A stretch of 37,922 nt of DNA from Candidatus Paralachnospira caecorum (GCA_904379015.1 CAJFHG010000025.1:1-37922); one strand, 5' to 3'. Counted from the stretch's first letter, positions 16,649 through 25,059 are shown. A program made the numbers and translations. Notes: generated by a model from the sequence alone, not told the origin.

Positions 16649-17566
16649 ATGGTTGTGATACAGAAAACGGCAATTATCGGAATGGGAGCCCTGGGACTCC
16701 TTTACGCGGATCAGATCGCGGAAGCGAAGGGAAAGGATGCAGTCTGTTTTGTTATGGATGAAGAACGGCTTCACAAATATCAGGGGACTGTGTTTGACTG
16801 CAACGGAGAGCGCAGAACCTTTGCCATGAGATCCGGAACAGAGGCAGAACCGGCAGATCTGGTGATCCTGGCTGTGAAATATAACGGACTGGAATCAGCG
16901 CTCGACACCATGAAAAACTGTGTGGGTGAGGATACGGTCATTCTGTCCGTCATGAACGGGATACGCAGTGAGCGGGATCTGGCGGACCGCTACGGCTGGA
17001 AGCATGTGGTGGATACAGTTGCCCAGGGAATGGATGCCATGAAGTTCGGCAGCCGGCTGCGCTATGCGAAAAAGGGGGAGCTCTGCATCGGGGCGGAGCG
17101 TCCGGAACAGGAGGAAAGTCTCAGAAAGGCTGACGAATTCCTGACGTCGGCGGGCATCGCGCACAGAGTAGAAGAGAATATTCTGCATCGGCTGTGGGGA
17201 AAATTCATGCTGAATGTGGGAGTCAATCAGACTTGTATGGCCTACGAGACCAATTTCGGCGGCGCGCTGGAAAGCGGAAGCGAGGCAAACCGGGTCATGA
17301 TCTCTGCCATGCTGGAGGTGATGGATCTGGCCAATGCAGAGGGGGTGCTTCTGACAGAAGCGGATCTGGACGAGTATATTCAGCTGATCGGCACGCTGCC
17401 GTCGGACAGCATGCCGTCCATGCGCCAGGACGGCATGGCGCGGCGCCCGTCCGAAGTTGAGCTTTTTGCGGGAACCGTTATCGCCATGGCGGAAAAACAT
17501 CATCTGGCGGTGCCGGCCAATCGGTTTTTGTATCAGAAGATCAAAAAGATGGAGGCGGAATATTAA
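16649..17566 (+). CDS. Ketopantoate reductase family protein (PanE/ApbA)
   Basis: A 305-residue NADPH-dependent dehydrogenase of the 2-dehydropantoate 2-reductase family, which makes pantoate for coenzyme A. The nucleotide-binding motif is GMGALGLLYA near the N-terminus, ILAVKYNGLESAL follows, and the catalytic-lysine region reads LWGKFMLNVGVNQTCM. ATG 16649 is preceded by AAGGAG at 16639-16644; GTG 16655 is an alternative, and the TTG at 16634 lies upstream of the ribosome binding site. Many Clostridia carry several paralogues of uncertain substrate, and no panB or panC lies nearby, so the exact reaction is not certain. Confidence 0.82.
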   Translation: MVVIQKTAIIGMGALGLLYADQIAEAKGKDAVCFVMDEERLHKYQGTVFDCNGERRTFAMRSGTEAEPADLVILAVKYNGLESALDTMKNCVGEDTVILSVMNGIRSERDLADRYGWKHVVDTVAQGMDAMKFGSRLRYAKKGELCIGAERPEQEESLRKADEFLTSAGIAHRVEENILHRLWGKFMLNVGVNQTCMAYETNFGGALESGSEANRVMISAMLEVMDLANAEGVLLTEADLDEYIQLIGTLPSDSMPSMRQDGMARRPSEVELFAGTVIAMAEKHHLAVPANRFLYQKIKKMEAEY

Positions 17567-17622
17567 GGCTTGAACGGAAAGAACAGGCGAATGCGCCTGG
17601 CGCAGGAGGAAGGAGTCAGTTG

Positions 17623-17847
17623 ATGCGGAAAATCAGAATTCAGGAGATAGAGGGAATTCTCATCGGGCAGACAGAGAACAAGGAGGCAGGAACCGGATGT
17701 ACGGTTTTGATCTCGAAGGAGGAAATGGCGGCTGAAGTAGTTAGTGAAGCCATCATTCAGGCTGTCGTCAGCGCGGAAAGCGCCTATGGATATCCGTCAG
17801 CCGTCAGTATGCAGGCAATATTTGAAAACGATCAGAAATCCGTCTGA
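17623..17847 (+). pseudogene. P1-family (DmpA-like) peptidase with internal deletion
   Basis: The 74-codon frame joins the two ends of a protein that is normally over 300 residues. Residues 1-31 (EIEGILIGQTENKEAGTGCT) match the N-terminal start of P1-family L-aminopeptidase/D-esterase-type proteins. Residues ~36-58 (AAEVVSEAIIQAVVSAESAY) match the C-terminal helix of the same family. The central part, including the serine nucleophile at the self-cleavage site, is gone, and the reading frame happens to be kept across the junction. GGAGGAAGGAG precedes the start. A functional peptidase is impossible; a short product might still be made. Identification is by recall of the family ends. Confidence 0.6.
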
Positions 17848-17893
17848 CCGGAAGCAGATCCGCATTTGTTCCGGGAACAGGCAAAACGGGTAG

Positions 17894-17926
17894 GAACAGG
17901 CTCTGAAGCAGATTCAGGGCCTGTTC
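17894..17926 (+). terminator. Hairpin downstream of the P1 peptidase remnant
   Basis: Arms of 14 bases (GAACAGGCTCTGAA with TTCAGGGCCTGTTC) pair with a single G-U around a 5-nt loop. No T tract follows, so termination is possible but not certain. Confidence 0.45.
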
Positions 17927-17983
17927 TGCGTTATGGAGGTGGATTTTTGAAATCAAAAATAGGAAAAAAGCTGAAAAAGAGGC

Positions 17984-18014
17984 TTGCTCGTGACGCGGCG
18001 TCATGAATTATAAT
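17984..18014 (+). promoter_or_regulatory. MerR-type promoter with 19-bp spacer and operator
   Basis: TTGCTC (17984-17989) and a perfect TATAAT (18009-18014) are 19 bp apart, the over-long spacing that MerR-family activators correct by untwisting DNA. A dyad, TGACGCGGCGTCA (17991-18003), sits inside the spacer, exactly where a MerR dimer binds. The merR-type gene starts 24 bp downstream, so the regulator probably controls its own operon with the ABC exporter. Confidence 0.8.
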
Positions 18015-18037
18015 GAGACCCAGGGAGGGAATAAAAG

Positions 18038-18916
18038 ATGTCAGAGAACAAGAAAAAGGACACATCGGAATCTTATATGACGGTGGGAACACTTGCGAAA
18101 AAAATGGGAACGACAGTGCGGACGCTGCAGTATTATGACCGGGAAGGATTGCTTGCCCCGTCTGCTGAGAGCGCGGGCGGGCGCAGACTGTACACTTACA
18201 GGGACATGGTCAGACTCCATCAGATCCTTTCCCTGAAATCCCTGGGATTTTCTCTGGATGATATCAAAAACCGTCTGATTCCTCTGGATACGCCGGAGGA
18301 GGTGGCGGAAGCGCTGAACCGGCAGGAGGAAAGTATCCGGGAACAGATCGGCAGGCTGACGGAGGCGCTTCAGGCTGTTGAGGCGCTGAAAGAGGAGGTA
18401 CTCCAGATCCAGACAGTGGATTTCAAAAAATATGCGGATATCATTGTGAATCTGCAGATGAACAATGAATATTACTGGCTGATCAAACATTTTGACGAAG
18501 AGATGCTGGATCATATCCGCAGCCGGTTTGACCGGGAGAGCGGTCAGGAATTTATGGACCGCTTCCATCAGCTGAACGAACGGGCGATGAAGCTGATGGG
18601 CCGTCATATCGGGCCGGGAGAGGAGGCGGCCCAGGAACTGGCTGCTGATTTCTGGCAGCTGGTACAGGAGTTCACAGACGGTGATATGAGTCTTCTTCCC
18701 AAGCTGATGGAACTGGGAAAGCTGGATGGCGGCGGAAAAGGGACCGGGAGTCAGAAGGAACAGGAGTGGGCAGAGAGACAAAGACTGGTCAACGCTTATC
18801 TGGAGCCTGCCCTGGAGCTGTATTTCTCGAAATCGGGCGGCGGGCCAAGCGGACCGGGCAGGACTGAAAAAGAAAACGGGAAAAATGAAACAGGAAGACA
18901 GGAAGTGGATGAATAG
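18038..18916 (+). CDS. MerR-family transcriptional regulator
   Basis: A 292-residue regulator. Residues ~14-85 form the winged-helix MerR domain (MTVGTLAKKMGTTVRTLQYY then DREGLLAP, GGRRLYTYRDMVRLHQI, LKSLGFSLDDIKNRL). A dimerisation coiled coil covers ~95-130. The long C-terminal region (~140-250) resembles the helical TipAS-like ligand domain of drug-sensing MerR proteins. GGGAGG precedes the start. It is followed 41 bp later by an ABC ATPase and a permease, so it likely senses a toxic small molecule and activates export. No cysteine metal-binding motif is seen, which argues against a metal sensor. The tail is Gly/Glu-rich and probably disordered. Confidence 0.88.
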   Translation: MSENKKKDTSESYMTVGTLAKKMGTTVRTLQYYDREGLLAPSAESAGGRRLYTYRDMVRLHQILSLKSLGFSLDDIKNRLIPLDTPEEVAEALNRQEESIREQIGRLTEALQAVEALKEEVLQIQTVDFKKYADIIVNLQMNNEYYWLIKHFDEEMLDHIRSRFDRESGQEFMDRFHQLNERAMKLMGRHIGPGEEAAQELAADFWQLVQEFTDGDMSLLPKLMELGKLDGGGKGTGSQKEQEWAERQRLVNAYLEPALELYFSKSGGGPSGPGRTEKENGKNETGRQEVDE

Positions 18917-18957
18917 ACGGAAAAACAGAATATATAACGAGAAAAGTGGAGGGTAAT

Positions 18958-19779
18958 ATGAAATATAAGGATGAATATGCAGTGAAAGTGGAAGGATTGA
19001 GAAAATGTTATGGACCGCATCCTGTTCTGAAGGGGCTGGATTTCCAGATCAGAAGGGGAGAAATATTCGGACTGATCGGTATCAATGGCGCCGGAAAAAC
19101 CACAGCGCTGGAGTGTATGGAAGGGTTTCGCAGATATGACGGAGGCCGGATCTGCGTGAACGGCCGGATCGGCGTTCAGCTGCAGTCCGCGTCGCTTCCG
19201 GCTTACATGAAGGCGATGGAGGCGGTGAGACTGTTTGCCGCATGGAAACAGACAAAGCCGGATCCCTCAGTGCTTTCTGCCCTTGAAATTTCCAGGCTGC
19301 AGAAAAAAAATTACGGAGAGCTGTCCACAGGGCAGAAACAGCGGCTTCATCTGGCGCTGGCTCTGACCGGAGACCCGGAGATTCTGATCCTGGACGAACC
19401 GGCGGCCGGGCTGGATGTCGAAGGCAGAACGGCACTGCACGGGCTGATCCGCAGCATGAGAGACAGGGGAAAGACTATTCTGCTCACCAGTCATGATATG
19501 GCGGAGGTGGAAGAACTGTGTGACAGGATCGCGGTCCTGCACAGGGGAATGCTTGTCTTTACGGGGACAGCCAGAGAACTGACAGAGAAGGCGGGCGGAC
19601 GTTATCAGATCCGGATCGCCACGGAAGAGGGAGAAGCGTCCTGTACCGCGGACAACATCAGTGAGACTTTGCTGGCGCTTCTGACAGAATATAAACAGCA
19701 GAACAGAACGGTATTGGACATTCAGATCAGCCGGGGCAGTCTGGAACAGCATTTGCTGCGGATCGCCCGGGGAGGATGA
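18958..19779 (+). CDS. ABC transporter ATP-binding protein (ABC-2 exporter)
   Basis: A 273-residue ATPase. Walker A is GINGAGKTTA, the Q-loop lies near GVQLQSASLP, the signature is LSTGQKQRLHLA, Walker B is ILILDEPAAGLD, and the switch histidine is in TSHDMAE. This is the drug/antibiotic-export (DrrA/CcmA-like) type. ATG 18958 has GGAGGG upstream; a GTG twelve bases earlier overlaps that site and is less likely. The signature is LSTGQ rather than LSGGQ, which is common in this subfamily. It lies between the MerR regulator and the permease gene and likely powers export of the molecule that the regulator senses. Confidence 0.92.
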   Translation: MKYKDEYAVKVEGLRKCYGPHPVLKGLDFQIRRGEIFGLIGINGAGKTTALECMEGFRRYDGGRICVNGRIGVQLQSASLPAYMKAMEAVRLFAAWKQTKPDPSVLSALEISRLQKKNYGELSTGQKQRLHLALALTGDPEILILDEPAAGLDVEGRTALHGLIRSMRDRGKTILLTSHDMAEVEELCDRIAVLHRGMLVFTGTARELTEKAGGRYQIRIATEEGEASCTADNISETLLALLTEYKQQNRTVLDIQISRGSLEQHLLRIARGG

Positions 19780-19853
19780 CAGAAAGAGCGGGATTGCAGA
19801 CCCGGATGGCGCCGGGCTGCTGACCGATTTCACGGGAGGAGAATTTTTTATAT

Positions 19854-20579
19854 ATGGAAATGATGAAAGCTTTTTTATATGGGACCGGGCTGCAGTTTCG
19901 GATGGATATCCGCAGCAGGACCCTGCTGGTCACATGTTATCTGGTACCGCTGCTGTTTTTTGCGGTTATGGGCGGGATTTTTACCTCGCTGATGCCGGAG
20001 GCAGGGGAGACGCTGATTCAGTCCATGACTGTCATGGGGGTTTCCATGGGCGCATTGATCGGCGTGCCCCAGTCGCTGGCGGAGATATACGGAACAGATA
20101 TTAAAAAAATGTATCAGGCCAACGGGATACCGCTGTATTTCGGGCTGCTGTCCCTGGCAGCCTCGGCCTTTGTCCATCTGATGATCATGAGCGGGATCAT
20201 TGCCCTGGCGGCGCCGGCTGTCTTTGGCGCGCGCGCAGTGACTCAGCCGTTCCTGTATGCCGGGAAGCTGGCGCTGTTTACGGCCGCCTCCCTGGGCGTG
20301 GCCGGCGCGGCGGGACTTCTGGTGAAAAACCAGGCAAAACTGACCATGTACTGTCAGATTGTATTTCTGCCGTCGATTCTGCTTTCCGGAATTATGTTTC
20401 CGGCAGATCTGCTTCCCGGAGCGCTGGAAATGTTCGGAAGGCTGTTCCCGGCTGCCTGGGGGTACCGGCTTCTTGCCGGAGCGGAAACAGGCGGGACAGC
20501 GGCGCTGGTGCTGACCGGGATCTGCCTGCTGGCCGCGGCGCTCTGCGGTTTTCTCCTGAAGCGGATCGGGACAGAATAA
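19854..20579 (+). CDS. ABC-2 type transporter permease
   Basis: A 241-residue membrane protein with six predicted hydrophobic segments (the first near residues 25-45, the last near 215-235), the usual topology of an ABC-2 permease. The segment YCQIVFLPSILLSGIMFPAD is the conserved ABC-2 region with its FP turn. It pairs with the upstream ATPase to form an exporter. The ribosome binding site GGGAGGAG lies about 13 nt upstream of ATG 19854; ATG 19860 is also possible. The 74-bp gap from the ATPase has no terminator, so the three genes form one operon. The substrate is unknown. Confidence 0.88.
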   Translation: MEMMKAFLYGTGLQFRMDIRSRTLLVTCYLVPLLFFAVMGGIFTSLMPEAGETLIQSMTVMGVSMGALIGVPQSLAEIYGTDIKKMYQANGIPLYFGLLSLAASAFVHLMIMSGIIALAAPAVFGARAVTQPFLYAGKLALFTAASLGVAGAAGLLVKNQAKLTMYCQIVFLPSILLSGIMFPADLLPGALEMFGRLFPAAWGYRLLAGAETGGTAALVLTGICLLAAALCGFLLKRIGTE

Positions 20580-20632
20580 CCGAGAGAAGACAGGAAATGA
20601 TCTGCAGAAATCTGAGAGATCCATTTACCGTA

Positions 20633-20661
20633 TTGACAACACAGATGGACTGCACTATAAT
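20633..20661 (+). promoter_or_regulatory. Consensus promoter of the MATE-kinase fusion gene
   Basis: TTGACA (20633-20638) and TATAAT (20656-20661) match both sigma-A consensus boxes exactly, with the ideal 17-bp spacer. It is the strongest promoter by sequence in the window. The leader would be about 90 nt. Confidence 0.85.
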
Positions 20662-20756
20662 CCCAGAGGAAATTGCGGCGCTGCCGTTCCGGAGAGGAAC
20701 TGTACATTGTCTGATCAAAAGGACGGAGGGGACTGACGGCGGCGCGGGCGGAGACA

Positions 20757-22763
20757 ATGAAATCATGCGGAAGAGGAAAAGCGGAAATGGAAAAGACGTG
20801 TTCAGAATCGCAGTTTTACGGGCAGGAGAAGATTTCGCGGATCCTGCTTAAAATTGCGCCTCCTGTTATGCTGGCGCAGCTGATCCAGGCACTTTACAAT
20901 ATCGTTGACAGTCTGTTTGTGGGCCAGTATTCTGAATCGGGCCTGACGGCACTGTCGATCATTTATCCCATCCAGCTTCTGATGATCGCGCTGGCTGTGG
21001 GAACAGGCGTGGGAATCAACACGGCCATGGCGGCCAGGTTCGGTGTGGGAAAAAGGGAAAAGGCCTATGAGTTTGCCGGCGCCGGTACGCCTCTGGCAGT
21101 GATCATGTGGGCCGTTTTTGCGGCGGTATGCTGGTTTTTTATGCCTGCTTATGCCAGAATGTCCACCAGTTCGGCTGCGGTGATCGCGGATGTGGTCGTA
21201 TATGGCCGCATTGTCTGTGTATTCAGCTTCGGGCTGTTCCTGGAAAGTGTCTGGACCAAGGTCCTGCAGGCGGACGGCGATATGAAAACACCGATGATCG
21301 CTCAGATTCTGGGAGCGCTGACCAATATCATCTTTGATCCGCTTCTGATCTTCGGCATGTTCGGACTGCCGGAGATGGGAATCGCAGGAGCTGCCGCCGC
21401 TACGGTGGCGGGGCAGATCGTAGCGGCTCTGGCGGTCATGAAAAAAGGGTACAGAAAAGCGCCTGCGAGGAGGCAGTTTCCTTCGCTTACGGGGGAAATT
21501 TTCCGCCTGGGCATTCCCAACATTCTGATGCAGTCCGCCTATACGTTTTATATTTTCGGATTGAACCTGATCCTTTCCGGTTTTTCGGATCAGGCGGTGA
21601 CGGCGCTTGGACTTTATTATAAATGGCAGACCTTTTTCTTTATTCCTCTGGGCGCCATGCAGACCTGTATCGTTCCTGTGATCAGCTTTAATTACGCGGC
21701 CAGGAATATCCGGCGCTGCAGGAAGACCCTGACGGAAGCAGTGCTGTTTGGAATGGCGCTGATGATCGTGGGGACTGCCTGCTTTGAACTGATTCCGGGG
21801 CCCCTGCTGCGGGTTTTTACCTCGGATCCGCGGGTGGTGGAGATCGGGCAGACCGGCTTCCGGTTCATCGGGATCAGTTTTATTCCCATGGTGACTTCCC
21901 TGATTTTCCCTGTATTTTTCCAGGCAGTCGGATTTGGTCTGAAGAGTTCTTTCCTGACCCTGGTGCGGACTGTGGTGCTGTTTGTGCCTCTGGGATACCT
22001 GTTTTCCCGTTTCGGACTGACCTGGTTCTGGCTGACGTATCCGGTCACGGAGCTTCTGACGACGCTCCTGGGAGTCTGCTTTTACCGGGATTTTCTGGGA
22101 CATCCCTATGTCAGGAACGCGCCGCTGCTGGATCAGGAGCATCCGGCTCCTGTGATCCGGCCGTCGAAGCCGGGCGTGATCATTACCATCGCGCGGGAAC
22201 ATGGTTCTTCCGGCAAGCAGATTGGAAAACTGGTGGCAGAAAGGCTGGGGATTCCGTTTTATTATAAGGAAATGACGGCTCTGGCGGCCCAGGAAAGCGG
22301 TCTGGATCGGGAATTTGTTTCAAACCTCAACAAAAATGCGCCCAGGATTCTTTACAACCTTTATCTGAGTACGAAGGTAGTACGCCTTGCGGTAACCGCG
22401 CAGCATAAAATTATCGAGAAGATTGCCGGAAACGGAAGCTGTGTGATCGTGGGAAGAGCCGCGGATCATGTGCTGAAAAATCATGAAAATGTGATACGGA
22501 TTTTCATATACGCGCCCAAAGCATACCGGATCAGCCGGGTAAGGGAGGTTTACGGCGATACGCCCGCCGAGGCCAGAGCCAATCTCCGGCGTTCTGACAA
22601 GGCGCGGGCCGCTTATTATCACAGTATTTCCGGACAGCGCTGGGGAGACAGGCATCATTATGACCTGATGATCGATTCGTCTGTCGGCCTGCGCCAGACG
22701 GCAGATATGATTCTGCATTATCTGGAACAGAAAAAAGGGGCGGAGACGGAAAAAGCGGGATAA
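20757..22763 (+). CDS. MATE-family membrane protein fused to cytidylate-kinase-like domain
   Basis: A 668-residue fusion. Residues ~20-460 are a MATE-type transporter with about twelve membrane helices (KIAPPVMLAQLIQALYNIVD, NIIFDPLLIFGMFGLPEMGI). Residues ~470-665 are a soluble cytidylate-kinase-like domain with P-loop GSSGKQ at 483-488, IIEKIAGNGSCVIVGRAAD, and the arginine-rich lid-like RISRVREVYG. The MATE part would export drugs or other compounds by cation antiport; the kinase-like part faces the cytoplasm and its substrate is unknown. Two starts are possible: 20757 (GGAG four bases before) and 20787 (matching where most MATE proteins begin). Such fusions are found in Clostridia, so this is unlikely to be an assembly artefact. 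It has its own consensus promoter. Confidence 0.9.
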   Translation: MKSCGRGKAEMEKTCSESQFYGQEKISRILLKIAPPVMLAQLIQALYNIVDSLFVGQYSESGLTALSIIYPIQLLMIALAVGTGVGINTAMAARFGVGKREKAYEFAGAGTPLAVIMWAVFAAVCWFFMPAYARMSTSSAAVIADVVVYGRIVCVFSFGLFLESVWTKVLQADGDMKTPMIAQILGALTNIIFDPLLIFGMFGLPEMGIAGAAAATVAGQIVAALAVMKKGYRKAPARRQFPSLTGEIFRLGIPNILMQSAYTFYIFGLNLILSGFSDQAVTALGLYYKWQTFFFIPLGAMQTCIVPVISFNYAARNIRRCRKTLTEAVLFGMALMIVGTACFELIPGPLLRVFTSDPRVVEIGQTGFRFIGISFIPMVTSLIFPVFFQAVGFGLKSSFLTLVRTVVLFVPLGYLFSRFGLTWFWLTYPVTELLTTLLGVCFYRDFLGHPYVRNAPLLDQEHPAPVIRPSKPGVIITIAREHGSSGKQIGKLVAERLGIPFYYKEMTALAAQESGLDREFVSNLNKNAPRILYNLYLSTKVVRLAVTAQHKIIEKIAGNGSCVIVGRAADHVLKNHENVIRIFIYAPKAYRISRVREVYGDTPAEARANLRRSDKARAAYYHSISGQRWGDRHHYDLMIDSSVGLRQTADMILHYLEQKKGAETEKAG

Positions 22764-22872
22764 GAGGCCGCGGAGGGTTCTGCCCTGCAGGATCCTTTAT
22801 TTAACAGAAAACTTCGTTCTCTCATTCGATAAAAAGAAAGTGTAAATTGTGATGGAAGTACGGCCGTTAAGA

Positions 22873-22881
22873 TGATATAGT
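22873..22881 (+). promoter_or_regulatory. Extended -10 promoter of the Nudix gene
   Basis: TGATATAGT resembles an extended -10 element 66 bp before the start codon; the TTGTGA upstream is too far away (23 bp) to be a good -35. Confidence 0.35.
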
Positions 22882-22946
22882 TAAGGTGGCGGGAAAAACG
22901 GCAGGTTTTGACGGACAGACAGCAGAAGCGGAGGAAAGAAGATCAT

Positions 22947-23339
22947 ATGAAGACAGTTCAGGTGGCGGCAGCGATCATCATACACGATGGGGCGGTATTC
23001 GCGACCCAGAGAGGATATGGGGAATTCAAGGACAGCTGGGAATTCCCGGGCGGAAAAGTCGAGGACGGCGAAACCTGGGAAGAAGCGCTTGTGCGGGAAA
23101 TCAGGGAAGAGCTGGACACGGAGGTGGAGACAGGAGAACTGGTGGATATGGTGGAGTATGATTATCCGTCTTTTCATTTGTCCATGGCCTGCTATCTGTG
23201 TACGGTGAAGTCCGGAAATCTGGTTTTGAAGGAGCATGAGGCGGCAAGATGGCTGGACCGGGAGAACCTGAACAGTGTGGAGTGGCTGCCGGCAGACTGG
23301 GATCTGGTTGAGAAATTGAAAAACTACTTACAGGAGTGA
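22947..23339 (+). CDS. MutT-like Nudix hydrolase
   Basis: A 130-residue Nudix protein. The Nudix box spans GGKVEDGETWEEALVREIRE and continues ELDTEV, with the REIREEL core of metal-binding glutamates intact. The start VAAAIIIHDGAVFATQRGYG and the C-terminal WLDRENLNSVEWLPAD are typical of MutT-like 8-oxo-dGTP diphosphatases, which remove oxidised nucleotides. I chose ATG 22947 because GGAGGAAAG lies at a good distance; the frame extends upstream without support. It is followed four bases later by a small acidic gene, so the two are co-translated. The exact substrate may differ, since this subfamily also includes (di)nucleoside polyphosphate hydrolases. Confidence 0.9.
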   Translation: MKTVQVAAAIIIHDGAVFATQRGYGEFKDSWEFPGGKVEDGETWEEALVREIREELDTEVETGELVDMVEYDYPSFHLSMACYLCTVKSGNLVLKEHEAARWLDRENLNSVEWLPADWDLVEKLKNYLQE

Positions 23340-23343
23340 TCGT

Positions 23344-23562
23344 ATGGGTGATTTAATCAACATTGCGCCTTTTGCGCACAAAGAAGAAAAACTGCAGGAT
23401 GTCGTGAATTATCTGGACGAGCTGAAGGATGAGCTGGCGGATATTGTAGATGAATTTGAGGGAGACGACGCCGACGGAGAAACCGTGAAAGCGCTTACCG
23501 ATGCGCTTGACGCGCTGGAGGATGCGTTTGATGCCCTCAATGAAGCGCTGGATGAGCTGTAA
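23344..23562 (+). CDS. Small acidic coiled-coil protein, unrecognised
   Basis: A 72-residue, very acidic protein. After MGDLINIAPFAHKEEKLQDV it becomes an almost continuous helix rich in Asp, Glu, Ala and Leu with heptad-like spacing (VNYLDELKDELADIVDEF, LTDALDALEDAFDALNEALD). AGGAG lies about 7 nt before the ATG. It starts four bases after the Nudix gene and is probably translated with it. I do not recognise a family, and low complexity makes similarity hard to judge. The two halves look like an internal duplication of a D-A-L-E-D-A pattern. Confidence 0.75.
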   Translation: MGDLINIAPFAHKEEKLQDVVNYLDELKDELADIVDEFEGDDADGETVKALTDALDALEDAFDALNEALDEL

Positions 23563-23634
23563 ACAGCAGCGGAAGCGGTTCAGGGGGAAAGTCTGCCAAG
23601 ACCCAAAACAGCCGGCTGAATGTATGAGAGGGAG

Positions 23635-23665
23635 GCGGCCGCTCAGGCGTTGGATGAGCGGCCGC
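23635..23665. terminator. Strong hairpin between convergent genes
   Basis: Arms GCGGCCGCTCA and TGAGCGGCCGC pair perfectly over 11 bp around a 9-nt loop. It lies between the small acidic gene and the convergent MATE gene. The T tracts are poor on both sides (GTTTCC on plus), but stem strength and position favour a shared terminator. Confidence 0.7.
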
Positions 23666-23679
23666 GTTTCCATTGTACG

Positions 23680-25059
23680 TTATTGATGGCTGTTCATGAT
23701 CTTTTTGAGATACCGGGAAAACAGCACCGATGTGGTGGCGGCGGCGATCACGTCTGTCACCGGTTCTGCCAGAAATACGGCAAAAACCGGATGATCCGGC
23801 AGGAAGCGAGGAAGAATAAAAATCAGCGGGATCAGCAGGACAACCTTGCGCAGCAGGGCAAGACAGAGGGAAGTACGGGCATTGCCCAGGGCCACGAAGG
23901 TCTGCTGGCATGCGAACTGTACTCCCATGACGCAGATGGCTCCCGTATAAACCCGCATGGCCCACGTCCCCATGGCGATATAATCCGCGTCAGTGGTGAA
24001 CATGCGCATGAAGAGCTGGGGGAACAGCATGGCCAGAGCCCAGAGGACCACGGCGTAGATCACGCTGCATTTCAGCAGACAGCGGAACGCCTGCTTTACC
24101 CGGTCCAGTTTTCCGGCTCCGTAGTTGTAGCTGACGATGGGCTGTGAACCCTGCGTCATTCCGATGATAGGCAGCAGCGCAAACTGCATGACACTGGAAA
24201 GAACGGTCATGACGCCCACGGCAATATCGCCTCCGTATTTCCGGAGAGATACGTTGAAGCAGACGTTCAGAATGCTTTCGGTAAACTGCATGACAAAAGG
24301 CGATGCGCCCAGAGCCACGCAGGGCCCCAGGATCTTTCCGGAAATTTTGAGATTCCGGAGTCTGAGCTTCAGGAAGCTCCGGCGGGAACGGAGAAAAATC
24401 AGAATCCACAGGGCGGACAGAGCCTGTGATATGATCGTGGCCAGGGCGGCGCCCTCCACGCCCATGTCGAGTCCGAACATCAGGATCGGATCCAGAATGA
24501 TGTTGGTTCCGGCGCCGATGATAACGCTCAGCATGCCCATGGCCGCGTAGCCCTGGGCATTGATGAAGTTGTTCAGTCCCAGCGCGATCTCAACAAATAT
24601 GGTTCCGAGGCAATAGATTCTCATATAATCCCAGGCATAGCCGATGGTATTTTCACTGGCGCCGAAGATCAGGAGAATATCCCGTCCGAAGATCAGGAAG
24701 AAGGCGGTCAGGACCAGCGCGGCCGCGATCAGAGCCGCGGCGCAGTTCCCCATTATGCGCTCGGCTTCCTCATATTTCCGTTTTCCCATCATGATCGACG
24801 CCCGCGCGGCGCCGCCGGAGCTGAACAGATAAGAGAAAGCGGAAATGGCCAGGATGACCGGAAGCGTGACGCCCACGCCTGTCAGCGCGGAAGCTCCGAT
24901 TCCAGGCAGGTGGCCGATGTACATCCGGTCCACCAGATTATAAAGAAGGTTGATCACCTGGGCGGTGATGGCCGGAAGGGCCAGACGGAACAGCAGTTTT
25001 CCGACATTTCCTTCTCCAAGGCTGATCTCTTTGCGTGAAGGTTTTGTTTCAGCTGTCAT
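23680..25059 (-). CDS. MATE family efflux protein (MepA-like)
   Basis: A 459-residue membrane protein with about twelve hydrophobic helices, of the MepA-like MATE branch that expels drugs or cationic compounds by ion antiport. Diagnostic stretches are LALPAITAQVINLLYNLVDR then MYIGHLPGIGASALTGVGVT, GAGTNIILDPILMFGLDMGV, and GMTQGSQPIVSYNYGAGKLD. I chose the ATG at 25059 because GAGGGA is about 8 nt upstream; the ATG six bases earlier leaves only 2 nt. It is monocistronic with its own promoter and converges on the Nudix operon. It belongs to a different branch from the MATE half of the fusion gene at 20757. Confidence 0.92.
   Translation of the reverse strand: MTAETKPSRKEISLGEGNVGKLLFRLALPAITAQVINLLYNLVDRMYIGHLPGIGASALTGVGVTLPVILAISAFSYLFSSGGAARASIMMGKRKYEEAERIMGNCAAALIAAALVLTAFFLIFGRDILLIFGASENTIGYAWDYMRIYCLGTIFVEIALGLNNFINAQGYAAMGMLSVIIGAGTNIILDPILMFGLDMGVEGAALATIISQALSALWILIFLRSRRSFLKLRLRNLKISGKILGPCVALGASPFVMQFTESILNVCFNVSLRKYGGDIAVGVMTVLSSVMQFALLPIIGMTQGSQPIVSYNYGAGKLDRVKQAFRCLLKCSVIYAVVLWALAMLFPQLFMRMFTTDADYIAMGTWAMRVYTGAICVMGVQFACQQTFVALGNARTSLCLALLRKVVLLIPLIFILPRFLPDHPVFAVFLAEPVTDVIAAATTSVLFSRYLKKIMNSHQ

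Noticed and set aside
20597-20851. An 84-codon plus-strand frame before the MATE-kinase gene
   Set aside because: It overlaps the consensus promoter and the start of the MATE gene in another frame and resembles nothing known.
23620-24147. A 175-codon plus-strand frame across the terminator and MATE gene
   Set aside because: It reads through the strong terminator hairpin and antisense to a clear membrane transporter.
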